Part shown: piece after piece, positions 1 through 10,972 of the stretch
Position numbering within the stretch: position 1 is the first letter of the stretch
How the letters are laid out: the number at the start of each line of letters is the position of its first letter
Assembly (NCBI RefSeq): GCF_033807575.1
Contig: NC_084725.1
Coordinates: 4,251,001-4,315,000, forward strand
Direction: 5' to 3'
Source of the DNA: Cydia pomonella
Taxonomy: Eukaryota; Arthropoda; Insecta; Lepidoptera; Tortricidae
DNA: 64,000 nucleotides
Position numbers and translations under genes: made by a program
Notes under the pieces: model-generated
Database searches by the model: none
Told to the model about the DNA's origin: nothing
What the model saw: the letters and a program-made list of their open reading frames with translations, nothing else

Positions 1-367
1 ATAGTTTTCATTTAAAGTATTTATTAAGCCTTTGTTTCACGATTTTTTTTTCATATTTTGGACCCATGGTTCAAAAGTTAGAGGGGCGGGGGCACATTTT
101 TTTTTCTTTCGCAGCGATTATTTTGAAAACATTGATTTTATAAAAAAAATAGTTCAGGAGACCCTTACCTATTCGTTTTGAAAGACCTATCAAACGATCC
201 ATTTTTTGTAATTTTAATTTTACCATTCTGTCGCCATGCATAATTTGTGTATCCATGCCAAATTGCATCTTTCTAGCACTAATCACGGACAAAAGCCGCG
301 AAAGGACGGACAGACGGACATGGCGAAACTATAAGTGTTTCTAGGTGGACTACGAAACCCTAAAAAA
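1..367 (+). repeat. Interspersed repeat ending in a GGAACCCTAA-like motif, cut by the window edge
   Basis: The last 80 bases (a GACGGACAGACGGACATGGC block, then CTACGAAACCCTAA) match by eye the 3' ends of the copies at 22424-23237 and 48345-48766. The body has the same layout: a G-rich tract, long T runs and a 'gaagacctatc' segment. No credible coding sequence is present; the 73-codon reverse frame here is part of the repeat. Confidence 0.6.
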
Positions 368-372
368 GCAGG

Positions 373-1049
373 GCACGTGTCTTGCACGCTCAATGTCTGT
401 AAATATTCTTATACTATTCTTATTCTTATTCAGTCGGTAGGTAAGCTGTAATAACACACTGTATAATTTTACGTTACATAGTCAGCGGCACTCGTTGGCG
501 AGTCTATAATAGGAGATGATATCAGCTGAACCCGGGCCTAATCTCTCGCTGAACCGAATAGGGTTGCCCTTACTTAAAAATACTGTATGTGGCCTATAAC
601 AGCCGCTCCCTGGTTCGTCTTTTTTTCGTCTTCACAAAACAGAGAACGTTCTCGAGAAGGGCACATACTTTACAGAGACCGGATAGTATAGATAGTAGAG
701 AGTAGCGGATGAAACGATGCGCCAAAATTATCTGAAACCCCGGATAACTTTTCCAAATATAGATAAATCACTAAAATTCACGTTCAAAAGTATATCTTTT
801 ACAGTTGTAATAGTTATAAATATCACTTTTTGTTAAGCTGTTACAGAGTGGTAGATACTTTTGAAGCGTTGTTTGATTCGCTAGTTTTGATGCTGACTGT
901 ACCACGTATACACGTCCATACAAAAATAGTTAACGTTTTTTTACTTCTAAAATTTTCCATTCTCCATGATTTTTAGCATGTTATTGACACAATAAAAAAC
1001 TAGGTTTATTGGTTTTCCTTTATTTCAAATGTTGCAATGCAAAACATTT
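373..1049. other. No recognisable feature
   Basis: AT-rich unique-looking sequence. A short imperfect TTATTC run sits near 405-432, probably the eroded tail of a retrotransposon. No open frame, splice signal or RNA gene is convincing. Confidence 0.5.
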
Positions 1050-1278
1050 TTTACAGTACATATGGGGCTACTTTATAGCACTAGTGCGAGAAGTAGCATA
1101 TTACGTTACTGTGTCGAACATTTAAAGGGCCATATGTACTGTAAAACGTTGTACGATACATGTGCGAATAGGTAATTCGCAACTCGTGTCGATTTAAAAA
1201 TCTCCCTTCGGTCGTGTTTTAATTTATCGCCACTCGTTTCGAATTTCCTATTTTTCGCACTTGTATCGTAATGTACTA
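1050..1278 (-). repeat. 229-bp foldback-type repeat, copy 1
   Basis: Reverse complement of 21692-21920 over its full length with only two mismatches seen by eye (near 1200). It begins TTTACAGTACATATGG and ends GTATCGTAATGTACTA. Each half is partly self-complementary, so it behaves like two joined short foldbacks. Older relatives lie at 25567-25787. Non-coding and probably a non-autonomous DNA element. Confidence 0.7.
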
Positions 1279-1509
1279 TTTTAAAGCTAGAACTATAAAT
1301 CTTGAATATTATGCCAAAGCGATTGTCATCAAAATCAAAGTGATTTGTTAAGATTTAGTTAGTGGAAACCGTTTTCTCCCGAAATGGAATTTCATAGAAA
1401 AAGTACCGTTATTTCGTTAGGATCGCAAAGTTATTCTTCCCTCTTAAGCTCTTGGCCGAGGACTGCGAATGAGCATCATCTTCACTGACAAGAGCCGGGC
1501 CCTTAAATT

Positions 1510-1649
1510 ATAATGATGATGATGATGGTCATGATGATGATGATGATGATGATAATGGTGGTGGTGGTGGTAGTGATGATGATGATGATGACAACGACGA
1601 CGCCTATGATGATGATGATAATGATGATGATGACTATGATGATGATACA
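1510..1649. repeat. ATG/GTG trinucleotide microsatellite
   Basis: About 140 bp of ATG/GAT triplets interrupted by GTG and GAC runs. Read on the minus strand it gives artificial poly-His and poly-Ile frames. Confidence 0.9.
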
Positions 1650-2010
1650 AAACTTGACGTAGGTTTCGTGTCCGTTCCTTAGAGTAATCATAAGAATTAC
1701 TAGTGCTTGCAAACGATTTCAGTAGCAATACTCATATATACCTACTTACGGTGTCGCTTTCAATGGCTTTAGGCTTTTTTGAAATTCAACCCCTAAAGGG
1801 ATGAAATTCAAATTCAAAAAAATATTCTGCAAGTAGGCCTCAAGGGCTCTTTCACAAGTCAATACAACATTTACAGTAACATCATATGTTGCCATGAAAC
1901 ATACATAGCAAAATTTATAAATACAGCCAATACCTGAGTCAACATTACATTATAACAATCTTAAAATAAGTAATGACAATACAACAGATATGTATAGTCT
2001 CTATGTTTAA
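1650..2010. other. No recognisable feature
   Basis: AT-rich spacer between two microsatellites. No gene or mobile-element signature was seen. Confidence 0.5.
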
Positions 2011-2075
2011 CAATACAATACAATACAATACAATACAATACAAATCAATACAATACAATACAAATCAATACAAAT
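2011..2075. repeat. CAATA pentanucleotide microsatellite
   Basis: Consecutive CAATA units with two CAAAT variants. It sits directly against a minus-strand LINE tail and may have grown from that element's 3' end. Confidence 0.85.
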
Positions 2076-2175
2076 ATTATTTATTGCTCACCGATATGAA
2101 AAGCACATGGCGGTCTTATCGCTAAAGAGCGATCTCTTCCAGACAACCTTAGGGTTGTGGAGACAAGGTAAAAAA
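2076..2175 (-). mobile_element. LINE 3' tail fragment ('GGCGGTCTTATCGCT' family)
   Basis: The stretch GGCGGTCTTATCGCTAAAG followed by AGCGATCTCTTCCAGACAAC recurs at 33885-33990 in the same orientation and at 34505-34665 in the opposite one, with a related tail at 49320-49440. The poly-T or AT-rich side lies at the lower coordinate, so the retrotransposon points to the minus strand. Only untranslated tail remains. Confidence 0.55.
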
Positions 2176-2465
2176 AACAAGTAATGTGAGTAGGTGATGC
2201 AGTGAGTGATAGAAGTTGAGAAATAATAATACCAAATTATACACATATATAAATAGGAAAGAGTATAAACTATATACACTACATACATAAATAAATATCA
2301 TATATAAGACATTTACGAATATATATATATAAATCACCACGATGCGGCCAACAACAATTTAAAGGGAAAGAGGAACAGAATATAAAATAACATTACGGAA
2401 GTGATAAATAATATTCTATTACTTGAGTTTTCAAAATATGAAGTGATTTAGCAAGCCTTAAGTCA

Positions 2466-3208
2466 AGGAGAGGGGCCCTGACCTTCAGGGTAACGCAGGT
2501 GGTGCCTGGACATTGCTGTTTCGGACACTACCTGCATAGAATTAAGAGGGAACCGGGGCCTCAGTGCCATGAATGGGGGCGCGGTGGACGACACGGCCCA
2601 GCATACACTAGAAGAGTGCAATCGCTGGGCCGTGGAAAGAGCTGCCCTCAGGCTGGCAACAGGGGTGGTGGCCGTCTCGCTGCACAGCATCATAGCGGCG
2701 ATGCTAGGCAGCGAGAGGAATTGGGAAGTGGTGGCCTCCTTCTGCGAACAAGTCATGTCGCAGAAGGAGGAGGCGGAGAGGGAGCGTGAGTCTGATCCGG
2801 ATGCGCTGCCTCTCCGACGCAGGCGGTGGGGTCGAAGGCGAAGAGCGTATGTTCGCCTCGATCCCTAATGGGGCCAGCGGGTACGGGACCCGCATTGCAC
2901 GGCTCCACATACGTCGCCGAGGGGGATCAAGCGTTTCTGATCCCCCTCCATTGTGCGGGTATCCTGGCGCCTTGCCAGGGCTGCCGGGGGGCGCTATGGT
3001 AGAGTGTACTACCCATAGCGCTCTCGTAAACGGCAAAGAGGGCGAAACGCCGAAGTGGGTTTAATGGGTAGGGCCATGTTCTCCCTCCCCTCTCGACATG
3101 AGAGAGGGGACAGGAGCGGCGAGTCCCACACACCCCCCCATCATGGCCTTCCCGTGGCCGGGGGGACGGTGCGTAATTCTATTCGCCCACTCCGTGAACA
3201 AAAAAAAA
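2466..3208 (+). mobile_element. 5'-truncated R1-clade-like non-LTR retrotransposon with 11-bp target duplication
   Basis: GC-rich insert in AT-rich DNA. It is flanked by GCCTTAAGTCA at 2455-2465 and again at 3209-3219 and ends in a poly-A run, which is the signature of target-primed insertion of a 5'-truncated LINE. The first 400 bases encode the C-terminal end of an R1-type reverse-transcriptase protein; the rest is 3' untranslated sequence. The sharp target duplication and nearly open frame suggest a fairly recent insertion. Confidence 0.8.
2478..2868 (+). pseudogene. R1-type LINE ORF2 C-terminus, frameshifted
   Basis: C-terminal fragment of the polyprotein of an R1-like LINE, which in a complete element carries endonuclease and reverse transcriptase. 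The first frame reads through 'GHCCFGHYLHRI' and 'CHEWG', the remains of the Cys/His cluster. The frame then shifts by one base in the G run near 2573-2578 and continues as 'DDTAQHTLEEC', 'AAMLGSERNWE' and 'FCEQVMSQKEEAERERE', ending in an Arg-rich tail and a TAA stop at 2866. The order Cys/His cluster, 'TLEEC', 'FCE..MSQKE' is what I know from R1-clade ends. The 5' truncation and the frameshift make it non-functional. The assignment to R1 rather than a sister clade is moderately sure. Confidence 0.75.
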
Positions 3209-3219
3209 GCCTTAAGTCA

Positions 3220-3957
3220 GAAGGTAATACAATACATTAAATTTGGAGATGTTAATGGTCCCTAATGTCAGAATGTTAATACCACTGTAACTAATACCAA
3301 TACTACTTTAAGATTTGGATGTGTAAAAGCTCTCCAAGCGTCAGAATTGAATAAATATAAATTTAATTAAATATATTAACTCTGAATCTAACAGTCTTAT
3401 AAACTAATGAAAATTGGGTTAAAAGTTTGTAACTCTAAATACCACGGACAGAGTCTTATACTTACATTTCGTAAATCATAATAGGAAATCACAGGTTATG
3501 AAGACGACTGTATTGATTGGGCGAGCCGTCACACAGTATAACAAGACATGCGACATTAATAAGCTGTCACAGCTGTCATTTCGATCTCCGTTCACTGGTC
3601 ACCCTGCATGCTCGATGAAATAGCCGAAATTCTGCTCTATTTTTTTAAACAGGTGTACAATTATTATTATTTATTATTATATTGGTTATCGGTAAGTAAA
3701 TAAATCTTAATTATTTTTAGCCCGTAAGTGGTTATATCCCTTCGATCTAATTGAAATGATATGTGTTAGAAAAAACTAGTGTTTCTTTGAAATTATGGTG
3801 CAGTAGGCTCAGAGAATCCATTCTCTGGAGTTTTTGAAAAGTAGCGCTTGTTTAGATCACAATACGACTGGAATTATTAAGCAATCTTGAGGCGTTTCTC
3901 TAGGGACTTCAGCGATTCGAATCCTGAGTTTTTGACTTTCGCTCGGTAGATGAAACT
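3220..3957. other. No recognisable feature
   Basis: AT-rich intergenic sequence. The segment near 3540-3610 is less AT-rich but holds no open frame or inverted repeat that I can support. Confidence 0.5.
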
Positions 3958-4543
3958 CACGAGTTCAAAAAGTTTAAGACCAAACATTTTTAGTTTCATT
4001 TTCAGGAAGACGTTGGATCGGTAACCCATTTGTTTTTCAAAAAGATAACGATCTCAAACATTCGGCGAAAGATCTGTAGAGACTCTACAGCCAATAAGGA
4101 ACAGCAAGATGTGTTAAAAACCATGATTTGTCCACCACAATCACCAGACCTTAACCTGATCGAGCTTTAATGGGATGAACTCGCCCGTAAGGTCCGAAAA
4201 CAATGTCCGACATCAGCAAAACCCCTATGGGATATACTGCAATATGAGTGGAAATCCATGAGCCAAGAAACGCTACTACACAAATTTGTAGAAAGAATGT
4301 CAAGATTACTCTGTAGTGAAAAAACGTCAAGGATTTATCGATGACAAACTGTAAAAAAAAAAACTTTTTTATTATTATCTATATTCCTTCTTTTAATAAA
4401 TTCTGATTAATAAAATGTTTAACGCTTTATTTTTGCGATTGTAGGTATCTACTGCAAAGTAGTATTTTCGTAAAAAAAAAAAACATTAAAATGTTGATTA
4501 TTTGCATATTCTGTGTTTGGTCTTAAACTTTTTGACGGCAGTG
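3958..4543 (+). mobile_element. Internally deleted Tc1/mariner-like DNA transposon
   Basis: Terminal inverted repeats share AAAAAGTTTAAGACCAAACA (left end near 3967-3986) and its complement (right end near 4514-4535), followed outward by a CACTGCCGTC-like end that is clear only on the right. At about 590 bp it is far below the 1.3-1.6 kb of a complete element. Between the ends only the C-terminal part of the transposase remains, so the copy is a dead deletion derivative. Confidence 0.75.
4099..4344 (+). pseudogene. Tc1-like transposase C-terminal fragment
   Basis: The frame reads 'QQDVLKTMICPPQSPDLNLI', the conserved 'PPQSPDLNPIE' block that precedes the last catalytic acidic residue of DD34E Tc1 transposases. 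It then continues 'WDELARKVRKQCPTS', 'LWDILQYEW' and 'VERMSRL'. A TAA stop at 4168-4170 falls four residues after the NLIE motif, and the DNA-binding domain and first two catalytic Asp regions are missing. The enzyme would cut and paste the element through its inverted repeats; this copy cannot. Confidence 0.8.
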
Positions 4544-5007
4544 TATGTGAATCGACAACCCTAGAGTAATGGTTCGTAAATCAACCGGCGGACACCCGTA
4601 ATTATTAGTTTGGGCCGCATAATGCTGTTTTAAGCCAAAATGGATCCAAGCCACTATGAAACACATATGAAGATAGGCCATTTTGGCTCAGCAAGGTAGT
4701 GTAATGTTGTTTGCCATTGTGTTATCGCGCCGGCACATGGGTCAAACTCCGGTGTTGAGACAATCTCATCAATGTTCGGGAAGCAATTTAGGGTGCTTAC
4801 ACCCTGTATGCGGTTGAATATACCTTGAAAGGATCCTACGGCACTGGGTAATAATACCCAGTACATTTTAATAAAGTGTCAAAAGGGCCAATGGCTTTGG
4901 CTCGGTGCACGCCTCCCAAATATTCGGAATACTATTATTCCGTGAAGGGTAAAGACTCGTATAATACTAATTCTTGTTGGCGACTTTTGAATTTCTTGTC
5001 GGACGTA
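4544..5007. other. Mostly unrecognised, adjacent to a SINE fragment
   Basis: No convincing open frame. The 4870-5007 portion runs straight into a SINE fragment and may be an unrecognised part of the same insertion. Confidence 0.35.
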
Positions 5008-5090
5008 TGCATGTTTCCTCACGATGTTTTCCTTCACCGAAAAGCTAGTGGTAAATATCGAATGATATTCCGTACATAAGTTCCGAAAAA
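5008..5090 (-). repeat. tRNA-derived SINE family B, body fragment
   Basis: Contains CTCACGATGTTTTCCTTCAC and a TAAATATC..ATGATATT core followed by TACATAAGTTCCGAAAAA, matching the bodies at 24005-24233, 26172-27536 and 45895-46130. The tRNA-like head is absent here. Confidence 0.65.
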
Positions 5091-5338
5091 TACATTAAAT
5101 AAGGTTCGGCTGATTATTATAATTTAGTAGTAAAGGGATACCCTTATTTTAGAATGATTTCAATGGCCTACACGCCATAGTACGGAAATCTTCTAGAGGC
5201 TAATTCTGACTTCATAATTTATTAAAATTTAATATTGTTATTATAATGCGTGCAAATGCAGTGTTAGTCGAGTAATTAGGCCGCCGCCCGAAAGCACGTC
5301 TTGCTTCTGTTCTGAAATAGTTATTCTAGCACAAATTA

Positions 5339-5402
5339 TATCTCGCTAGCACAAATTTACTCCCTTGTAAAAACAAGGGAGTAAATTTGTGCTAGCGAGA
5401 TA
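5339..5402. repeat. Perfect 30-bp stem inverted repeat with 4-base loop
   Basis: TATCTCGCTAGCACAAATTT begins the left arm, and the right arm is its exact complement over 30 bp across an AAAA spacer. There is no T-run or gene end to make it a terminator in a eukaryote. It may be a collapsed MITE or an assembly foldback. Confidence 0.85.
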
Positions 5403-6034
5403 TTCCAAATATGCGCCGCGAGGTTATGTTCGTGGTTCTAAAAGTGAAATCTTGAGTATTGCGAAGGTTTCAAGGCACGAAGGTTGTTTTTAACGTAATC
5501 TTCACACGAATGACGAAGAAGGTTTTTTAAGTATAGATATTGATCCTGAATATATCACATTATAACATAGGATATAGACTCTTCAACGATTTCATTGATG
5601 ATGACCCCAGCGGCTCATTGCGAAATATTTCATTCTTGAATAAACCCTTGTTAAATGTACCCTTGAATGACTCACTACTGCAAAATTGGCCTTGAAGAAC
5701 CTGTTACACTTGCGATAATAAGTTTTTGGCAAAAAAATTATTTTTGGTACAAGCTTTTATCGCTGACTGTACTTTTGTCCACAGGCAACTACACTGAAAG
5801 AAATGTTTGCATAACTGTAACAAAATTTTGGTTACTGTTTACACAAAAATTGGGACTTGCGAACTATGTGTTATATGTTACAAAACCGTGTTTGGCTATC
5901 AGTGTTCAGGTACTGGGTATACACTACAAAATAAGTTTGTAAATTTATGCAAAGTTTATTTTCTTATAACCGTAGTTCAGTTATTTAGTAAAGTTACAAA
6001 ACCAGTTCGGCTATCTATTTTTTTCAGTGTAATA
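5403..6034. other. No recognisable feature
   Basis: AT-rich; frames of 90-145 codons occur but lack coding composition and run into a dispersed repeat downstream. Confidence 0.4.
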
Positions 6035-6260
6035 CTCATCGAGACACAATTAGGTTGCGTTGTTTTATCACAGAGTTCCTATGGCTACCTGTCTCAATCA
6101 TCAGATCAGCTTGATGGTACCATAATATTGCATTGTCACCCGACTTACATAATGTATGCAAATTTTCAGCTTCATCGGAAACCGGGAAGTGGGTCAAATT
6201 TAACTTGCAAGATTTGTCCCATACATACTAACAGGGCAAGTTAAATAAAAGCTTGTAATA
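6035..6260 (+). repeat. Dispersed repeat, 'CATCATCAGATCAGCT' family, copy 1
   Basis: Shares GTCTC(A/C)ATCATCAGATCAGCT, then 'ATAATATT.CATT.TCACCC' and a 'CAAGTTAAATAAA.GCTTGTAATA' end with 30275-30520 (same strand), and in reverse with 50575-50820. Three diverged copies of one non-coding interspersed family. Confidence 0.65.
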
Positions 6261-6331
6261 TAGTTCTCCTGTCACGTTATACGTATATTTTAGAATGGCT
6301 AACCTCACCATGAGTTTTATGCAGCCTTAAA

Positions 6332-6428
6332 CGCTAGCGACTAAATCAACTAAAACGCAGTGGATCTCGCTTGCACCAATGTCAGTAGGAAGGAGTTGCA
6401 TTGTGAGTTAGTTTACGCAGTCGCTAGA
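6332..6428. repeat. Small inverted-repeat element (MITE)
   Basis: Ends are CTAGCGACT and its complement AGTCGCTAG-like, with an 'ACGCAG' sub-terminal match. The interior resembles the elements at 42935-43045, 59215-59360 and 61372-61500. Confidence 0.45.
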
Positions 6429-6429
6429 T

Positions 6430-7349
6430 AATATGTCACTATCAAACTCGTGGGAAATACTGGCAAATCTTTGCGTAACTGCCATTTTGTGTTCAGAATT
6501 GAAATTATCAATATCATATAACCGAGATAACAAAATGCTGAACTTCTTACCTTTCCGTAACCTAAAAACAAGCTAAAAACAATATTAATTCATAGTCTAA
6601 TATATTTTCAAACTTTCCTAATTCAATTGAATACCCGAAGCTAGTTCAATCATGTTTACCTCCGCTCGCCCTAATTCTGATCATTATCGATGATCGCCGA
6701 TAAAACAAATACTCCCAAATGGAACCATTTCCCAAAACGATTGAAACTTCCTTTCGGGAATGATGTTCCCAATGCTGTCTGAGCGACGAGACCAACGCCT
6801 AGGGGATTACCAGAAAACGGTAATTCGAAAAATGCCTATGAACCCGGGTAAAGCTGAAAAAGGGGATCCACCTTGGAATAAGAAATAATAAGCTAAAACC
6901 TCGTAAACAACTTCATTGCGTATCCATACGCCTTCTAAATGTTACCTTAAAATTCGCAAAAAATCTCGTGCGCAAGTGGGAAGTTATTCAATGTGAAATG
7001 TTATAAAAACAGTTTTTGCGAATAAGAAGAGATTCCAGCTTTTTATTTCTCATTACGAGGAGAAACCCTTATTTGACTGGGTTATATTGCCTCACTACTG
7101 CTCTTGCACTTTTGAGTAAAGATGAACTTTTGAATTCGACTGGCAACCACAGCTACATTACTGATCCGACATTGCTACTGCGGTTGACAAAGGGCTATCA
7201 CTACATTTCCTTGATAATCAGTGATGGAATGAACGGTCTGATCGGGAAGTAATGCGGCAATGAAGCCACTAACTTTATCAAGGAAGTACAGGGCTCATAT
7301 CAACGAAGCATCAGTAATGCCGCCACAGTACCCGACCCTGTCCCGGGTA
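6430..7349. other. No recognisable feature
   Basis: AT-rich sequence without a supported gene, RNA or mobile element. Confidence 0.45.
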
Positions 7350-7683
7350 TGTCCTTAAACTACGTCCAAAAGAGAGGTATGGGCACTGTGAATGTCATAT
7401 GGTAGGGCACAGCACAGCGAATGTCATTCCAGATATAGAGCAGAACCCAACTGGGGAAGTACCTCCTTACAGAGAACTGCAGCCAAACAACACTAGACTC
7501 AATCATAGTGTTGTGTTCCTGCCGGTGAGGAAGTTTGCCAGAGAGCTCAACGAGGGTGCGGAGTGTTAGGGTCGGCAACGCGCATGTAGCTCCTCTGGAG
7601 TTGCAGGCGTACATAGAATACGGAGACTACTTACCATCAGACGGGCCGTATGCTTGTTTGCCACCGACGTAGTTTAAAAAAAC
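7350..7683 (+). mobile_element. Non-LTR element 3' untranslated tail ('CATAGTGTTGTGTTCCTGCC' family)
   Basis: Runs from CTTAAACTACGTCCAA through CATAGTGTTGTGTTCCTGCC and GGTCGGCAACGCGCATGTA to CTTACCATCAGACGGGCC, TTGTTTGCCACCGACGTAG and poly-A. The same order recurs at 14095-14400 and the terminal part at 42413-42475. I recognise the end as a common lepidopteran LINE tail. Confidence 0.65.
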
Positions 7684-9454
7684 AGTAACGCTGCAGCAAA
7701 AAAATGATCATTGCACTGATTCAGTTCTCTTTGACATGTTTTTCCACGGATGCAAATTTGAACGTTGGACTCGCTTGAACTCAACAGTAACACACGAACA
7801 GTTCCATCAAAATCCTCTCAACTGATCATAGTAAAACCAACCTTATTTCTTTATAAAACCGTTCTATTTAAATTGAAATCTTCATGAACTACTTAAATAC
7901 AGTTGTTAGAATTCCAGCATTGATGTTAATTCAATAAGGTAGATTATAGAGTGTTTCGGACAGTTTAATATGAGAGATGACGTATGGCCAGGACTGATTT
8001 AATTTAATTAGTTTTGATCGTGATTAGTGAAGTGGTGGAATTAAAGTGTAACTTGATTTATGGTTGAGGAAGACCTGTCCTAATGCGGTCTGCTAAAGGT
8101 TCGGTAATAGGCTCGTTAGGTTAGGGGTTTGGGTCAAAACATTTGGGAAACCGGCGGCTTTTCTGTGAACATTACAAAAGTTAACGATTCTGATACGCTT
8201 TTCTGTAAACTTCATTATATATACATAGCTATCGGTAGTACCCGCCATTTTGTATCATTATAAAAGGCGGGTATTATGCGGCTGTTTGCAGGGCAGTTAT
8301 TTATATTAATACAGTAACGTTATACATTAGCGTTTGCATTAAATCCGGAAGTTCGGATCTCTTTCAGACTTGTTTATGATGTTGGCCAAGTTTGTCACCT
8401 CGAGCGCCGAATGCAACTTTGTCAAAAATTTAAAAAACCGCGAATATTTCTTTTTTATTTGGGTGATTATAACCCTAAATAACTAGTTGTTGAAAGTACC
8501 TTCTCGAGGTGTTTTAAGAGTAGACCAAATTTTATACAACACGAAACTAGAACTTGTCTGTAGACTTAATATTTTCCGATATAAAGCCTTTCAAAGTTTG
8601 TATATTTTTTTTTAATGAATGAAGAATTAAGTTATTCGTCGCAGTAAAAATACTGCCATTAGTTACACACTTAGCTAAGTGAAGCTGGATGATCGACACA
8701 TGATCTTACTCTCTTGATAATTAAGTTTATGCGACATAATTCTTCACATCTTGACCGCTTAGGTACAGTTACGACTAAAAATGTCGATACAAAGTGCCAA
8801 AAATATGTATACACGACCTTATATTATGCGCATGACCATGCCCATATATTAAGAGAGTGTATACACATTTTTTAGGACTTTACTGTACCGATAATTTTAG
8901 GCGTGCTGTGCAGTAAACTCAACTATGGTTCAATATTACGACTATGGTCCGCAATATCCACTCTTAATTAACCAACATTGTTTATAGTACTTGCTGGGTG
9001 TTTTTTAACCAATAAAATAAAATTAGTTGCCTCAGAACTAAGTAATTCAAAGACTGGTCGACTTTACTATTGACCGAAGAGCTGAGCTGAGATTTCAGAC
9101 GCAACATATAAGTATCGCTAGTGGGGAAATTCTGCCAGCATCCTCGGCACCATGTCATGCTTTCTCATACCAGACAAATTTTATCAATCATCTATAGTAC
9201 CTCTAAAAGTCATACTACCTGTTCAATTGCTCATAACCGCCTGAGCTATCAAAGTTAATCAGATTTTTTTGAAGTGAAAACTTCTTTAGCGACGCTGTGC
9301 ACTTTTTGTGATGGGGAAAAAATGTTAAACTCGCGTCAGGGGTCACGTGACAGTCAGATTGAAAATTCGTAAGACGAACGCGTGACATCATGGTGGCGTG
9401 CAAATTGAATGTCATCGAAGCCTGGCTGTTTTTGAAAATTCGTAGTGTGACATT
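7684..9454. other. No gene; one small inverted repeat at 8228-8275
   Basis: A short imperfect foldback (GGTAGTACCCGCC against GGCGGGTATTA) lies at 8228-8275. Nothing else in this AT-rich stretch is recognisable. Confidence 0.45.
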
Positions 9455-9667
9455 TTATTTTCTTCATAATCAAAGTGCTGTCATAACGGTTAAAGGTTTA
9501 ATTTTGTTAATTTGTTAATTGTGTTGTATTGTATCTTTGTGTTTTTAGGTGTTAAATAACAGAAAAGAAGCGCGATTGTTTTACTTAATATGAGTGTGAA
9601 CGATTCATTAACATTTAATGATTGTGTAGGCTGTAGACCTGCTCACGTCTCATGAATTACTCTGTAT
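9455..9667 (+). mobile_element. Right half of a non-autonomous DNA element
   Basis: Matches 49690-49934 from ATTTTATTTTCTTCATAATC through 'GCGCGATTGTTTTACTTAA' and 'AACGATTCATTAACATTTA' to GCTCACGTCTCATGAATTAC. The left terminal repeat present in the 49460 copy is missing, so this is a truncated sibling. Confidence 0.6.
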
Positions 9668-10079
9668 ATGTTATATATTAACACAAAAATTCGCATTTCA
9701 AAATATCTTCCACACTCATATATTATTTACGTGGGTATAATAGAGAATTCTCTCTTTTTATAAAACTGCTATTCAACTTCTCCAAAATATCAAAAATGCA
9801 CAACGTTAATCTTCAAGTTTTCTTTTCTATCAATTTAAACAAAACAATATTTTTTGAGAATTAAACAGGAATACATATGAGCCCATACCGTTGGCACTGA
9901 CAACCTCAAAACCCTTTGTTCGAATCTATATTTATATTTATGACGTTGACTCCGCCATTATTAATTCAAGCACCCAAAACAACTTCACAATTTTTCCGGC
10001 ATTCGTTGCAAAATAAACAGGCAGTTTGTAAACGCGTTCAGAACTCCATTGTGAAGCCAATTATTCTAAAACGTTCATA

Positions 10080-10570
10080 GACTTATTACATAGACCCCTC
10101 ACATTTTTTTGTGATATATAAATTTTAATTTCTTATTTGACTAGGTATTTTTCTTTCTGACATATTTTCTGTTTGTGTATAATTCATAATGTAGCGTGTA
10201 AGTGCTTTGGTGTAAATGACATACTGTATACTTGCATTGTATTTAAGTTAATAAACTTAATACATAGACCCCTCACATTTTTTTGTGATCTATAAATTTT
10301 AATTTCTTATTTGACTTTTTCTTTCTGACATATTTTGTGTTTGTGTATAATTCATAATTTTGCGTGTAAGTGCTTTGGTGTAATGACATACTGTAAACTT
10401 ATGGTGTATTTAAGTTAATAAACTTATTACATAGACCCCTCACATTTTTATGTGATCTATACATTTTAATTTCTTATAAGCCCATTTTTCTTTCTGACAT
10501 ATTTTCTGTTTGTGTATAATTCATAATTTAGCGTGTAAGTACTTTGGTGTAATGACATACTGTAAACTTA
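10080..10570 (+). repeat. Tandem repeat, about 172-bp unit, nearly three copies
   Basis: Units start near 10080, 10255 and 10424 with ACTTATTACATAGACCCCTC and each contains GTGTATAATTCATAAT and GTAAGTGCTTTGGTGTAA. Copies differ by point changes and a short indel; the third lacks the end of the unit. Non-coding satellite-like array. Confidence 0.9.
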
Positions 10571-10631
10571 CTGAAATTAAATTAAATTAAAATGCAATCA
10601 CTTTTCAAAACACGCACTCCCCTCAAAGAAC

Positions 10632-10778
10632 TAGACCAAGCTAAGTTGGCAGCGATTTTGATACCCCTGTCCCCTGTGCAAGTTAAGTAAACGTCATAAT
10701 TTCATAGAAGTTTGACGTGCAAATAACACTTGCACTGTCTGGGCTGTCAAAATCGCTGCCAACTTATCTTGGATTCTA
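10632..10778. mobile_element. MITE with TAGACCAAGCTAAGTTGGCA ends
   Basis: The left end TAGACCAAGCTAAGTTGGCA, then GCGATTTTGA, is mirrored at the right end (TCAAAATCGCTGCCAACTTA, then TCTTGGATTCTA) about 147 bp away. A truncated copy of the same left end lies at 45774-45805. No coding sequence. Confidence 0.75.
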
Positions 10779-10972
10779 ACACCTACACACACACGTATAA
10801 AGTAATCATTTTGAAAGTCATCGTATTAAAGGGAATGAAACACCCTGGTACTGTCACGATGCTGGTACTGAGGCCCCTACCGCGAAAAACAGAAATCAAA
10901 AGTTTGTTATCTGTGTACGTTGATCGAGACGCATATTCAAGCGATGGAGAGGCAGATAACGAAACTTTGTTA

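Noticed and set aside
1444..1728. Minus-strand frames rich in His or Ile
   Set aside because: They are translations of the ATG/GTG microsatellite at 1510-1649.
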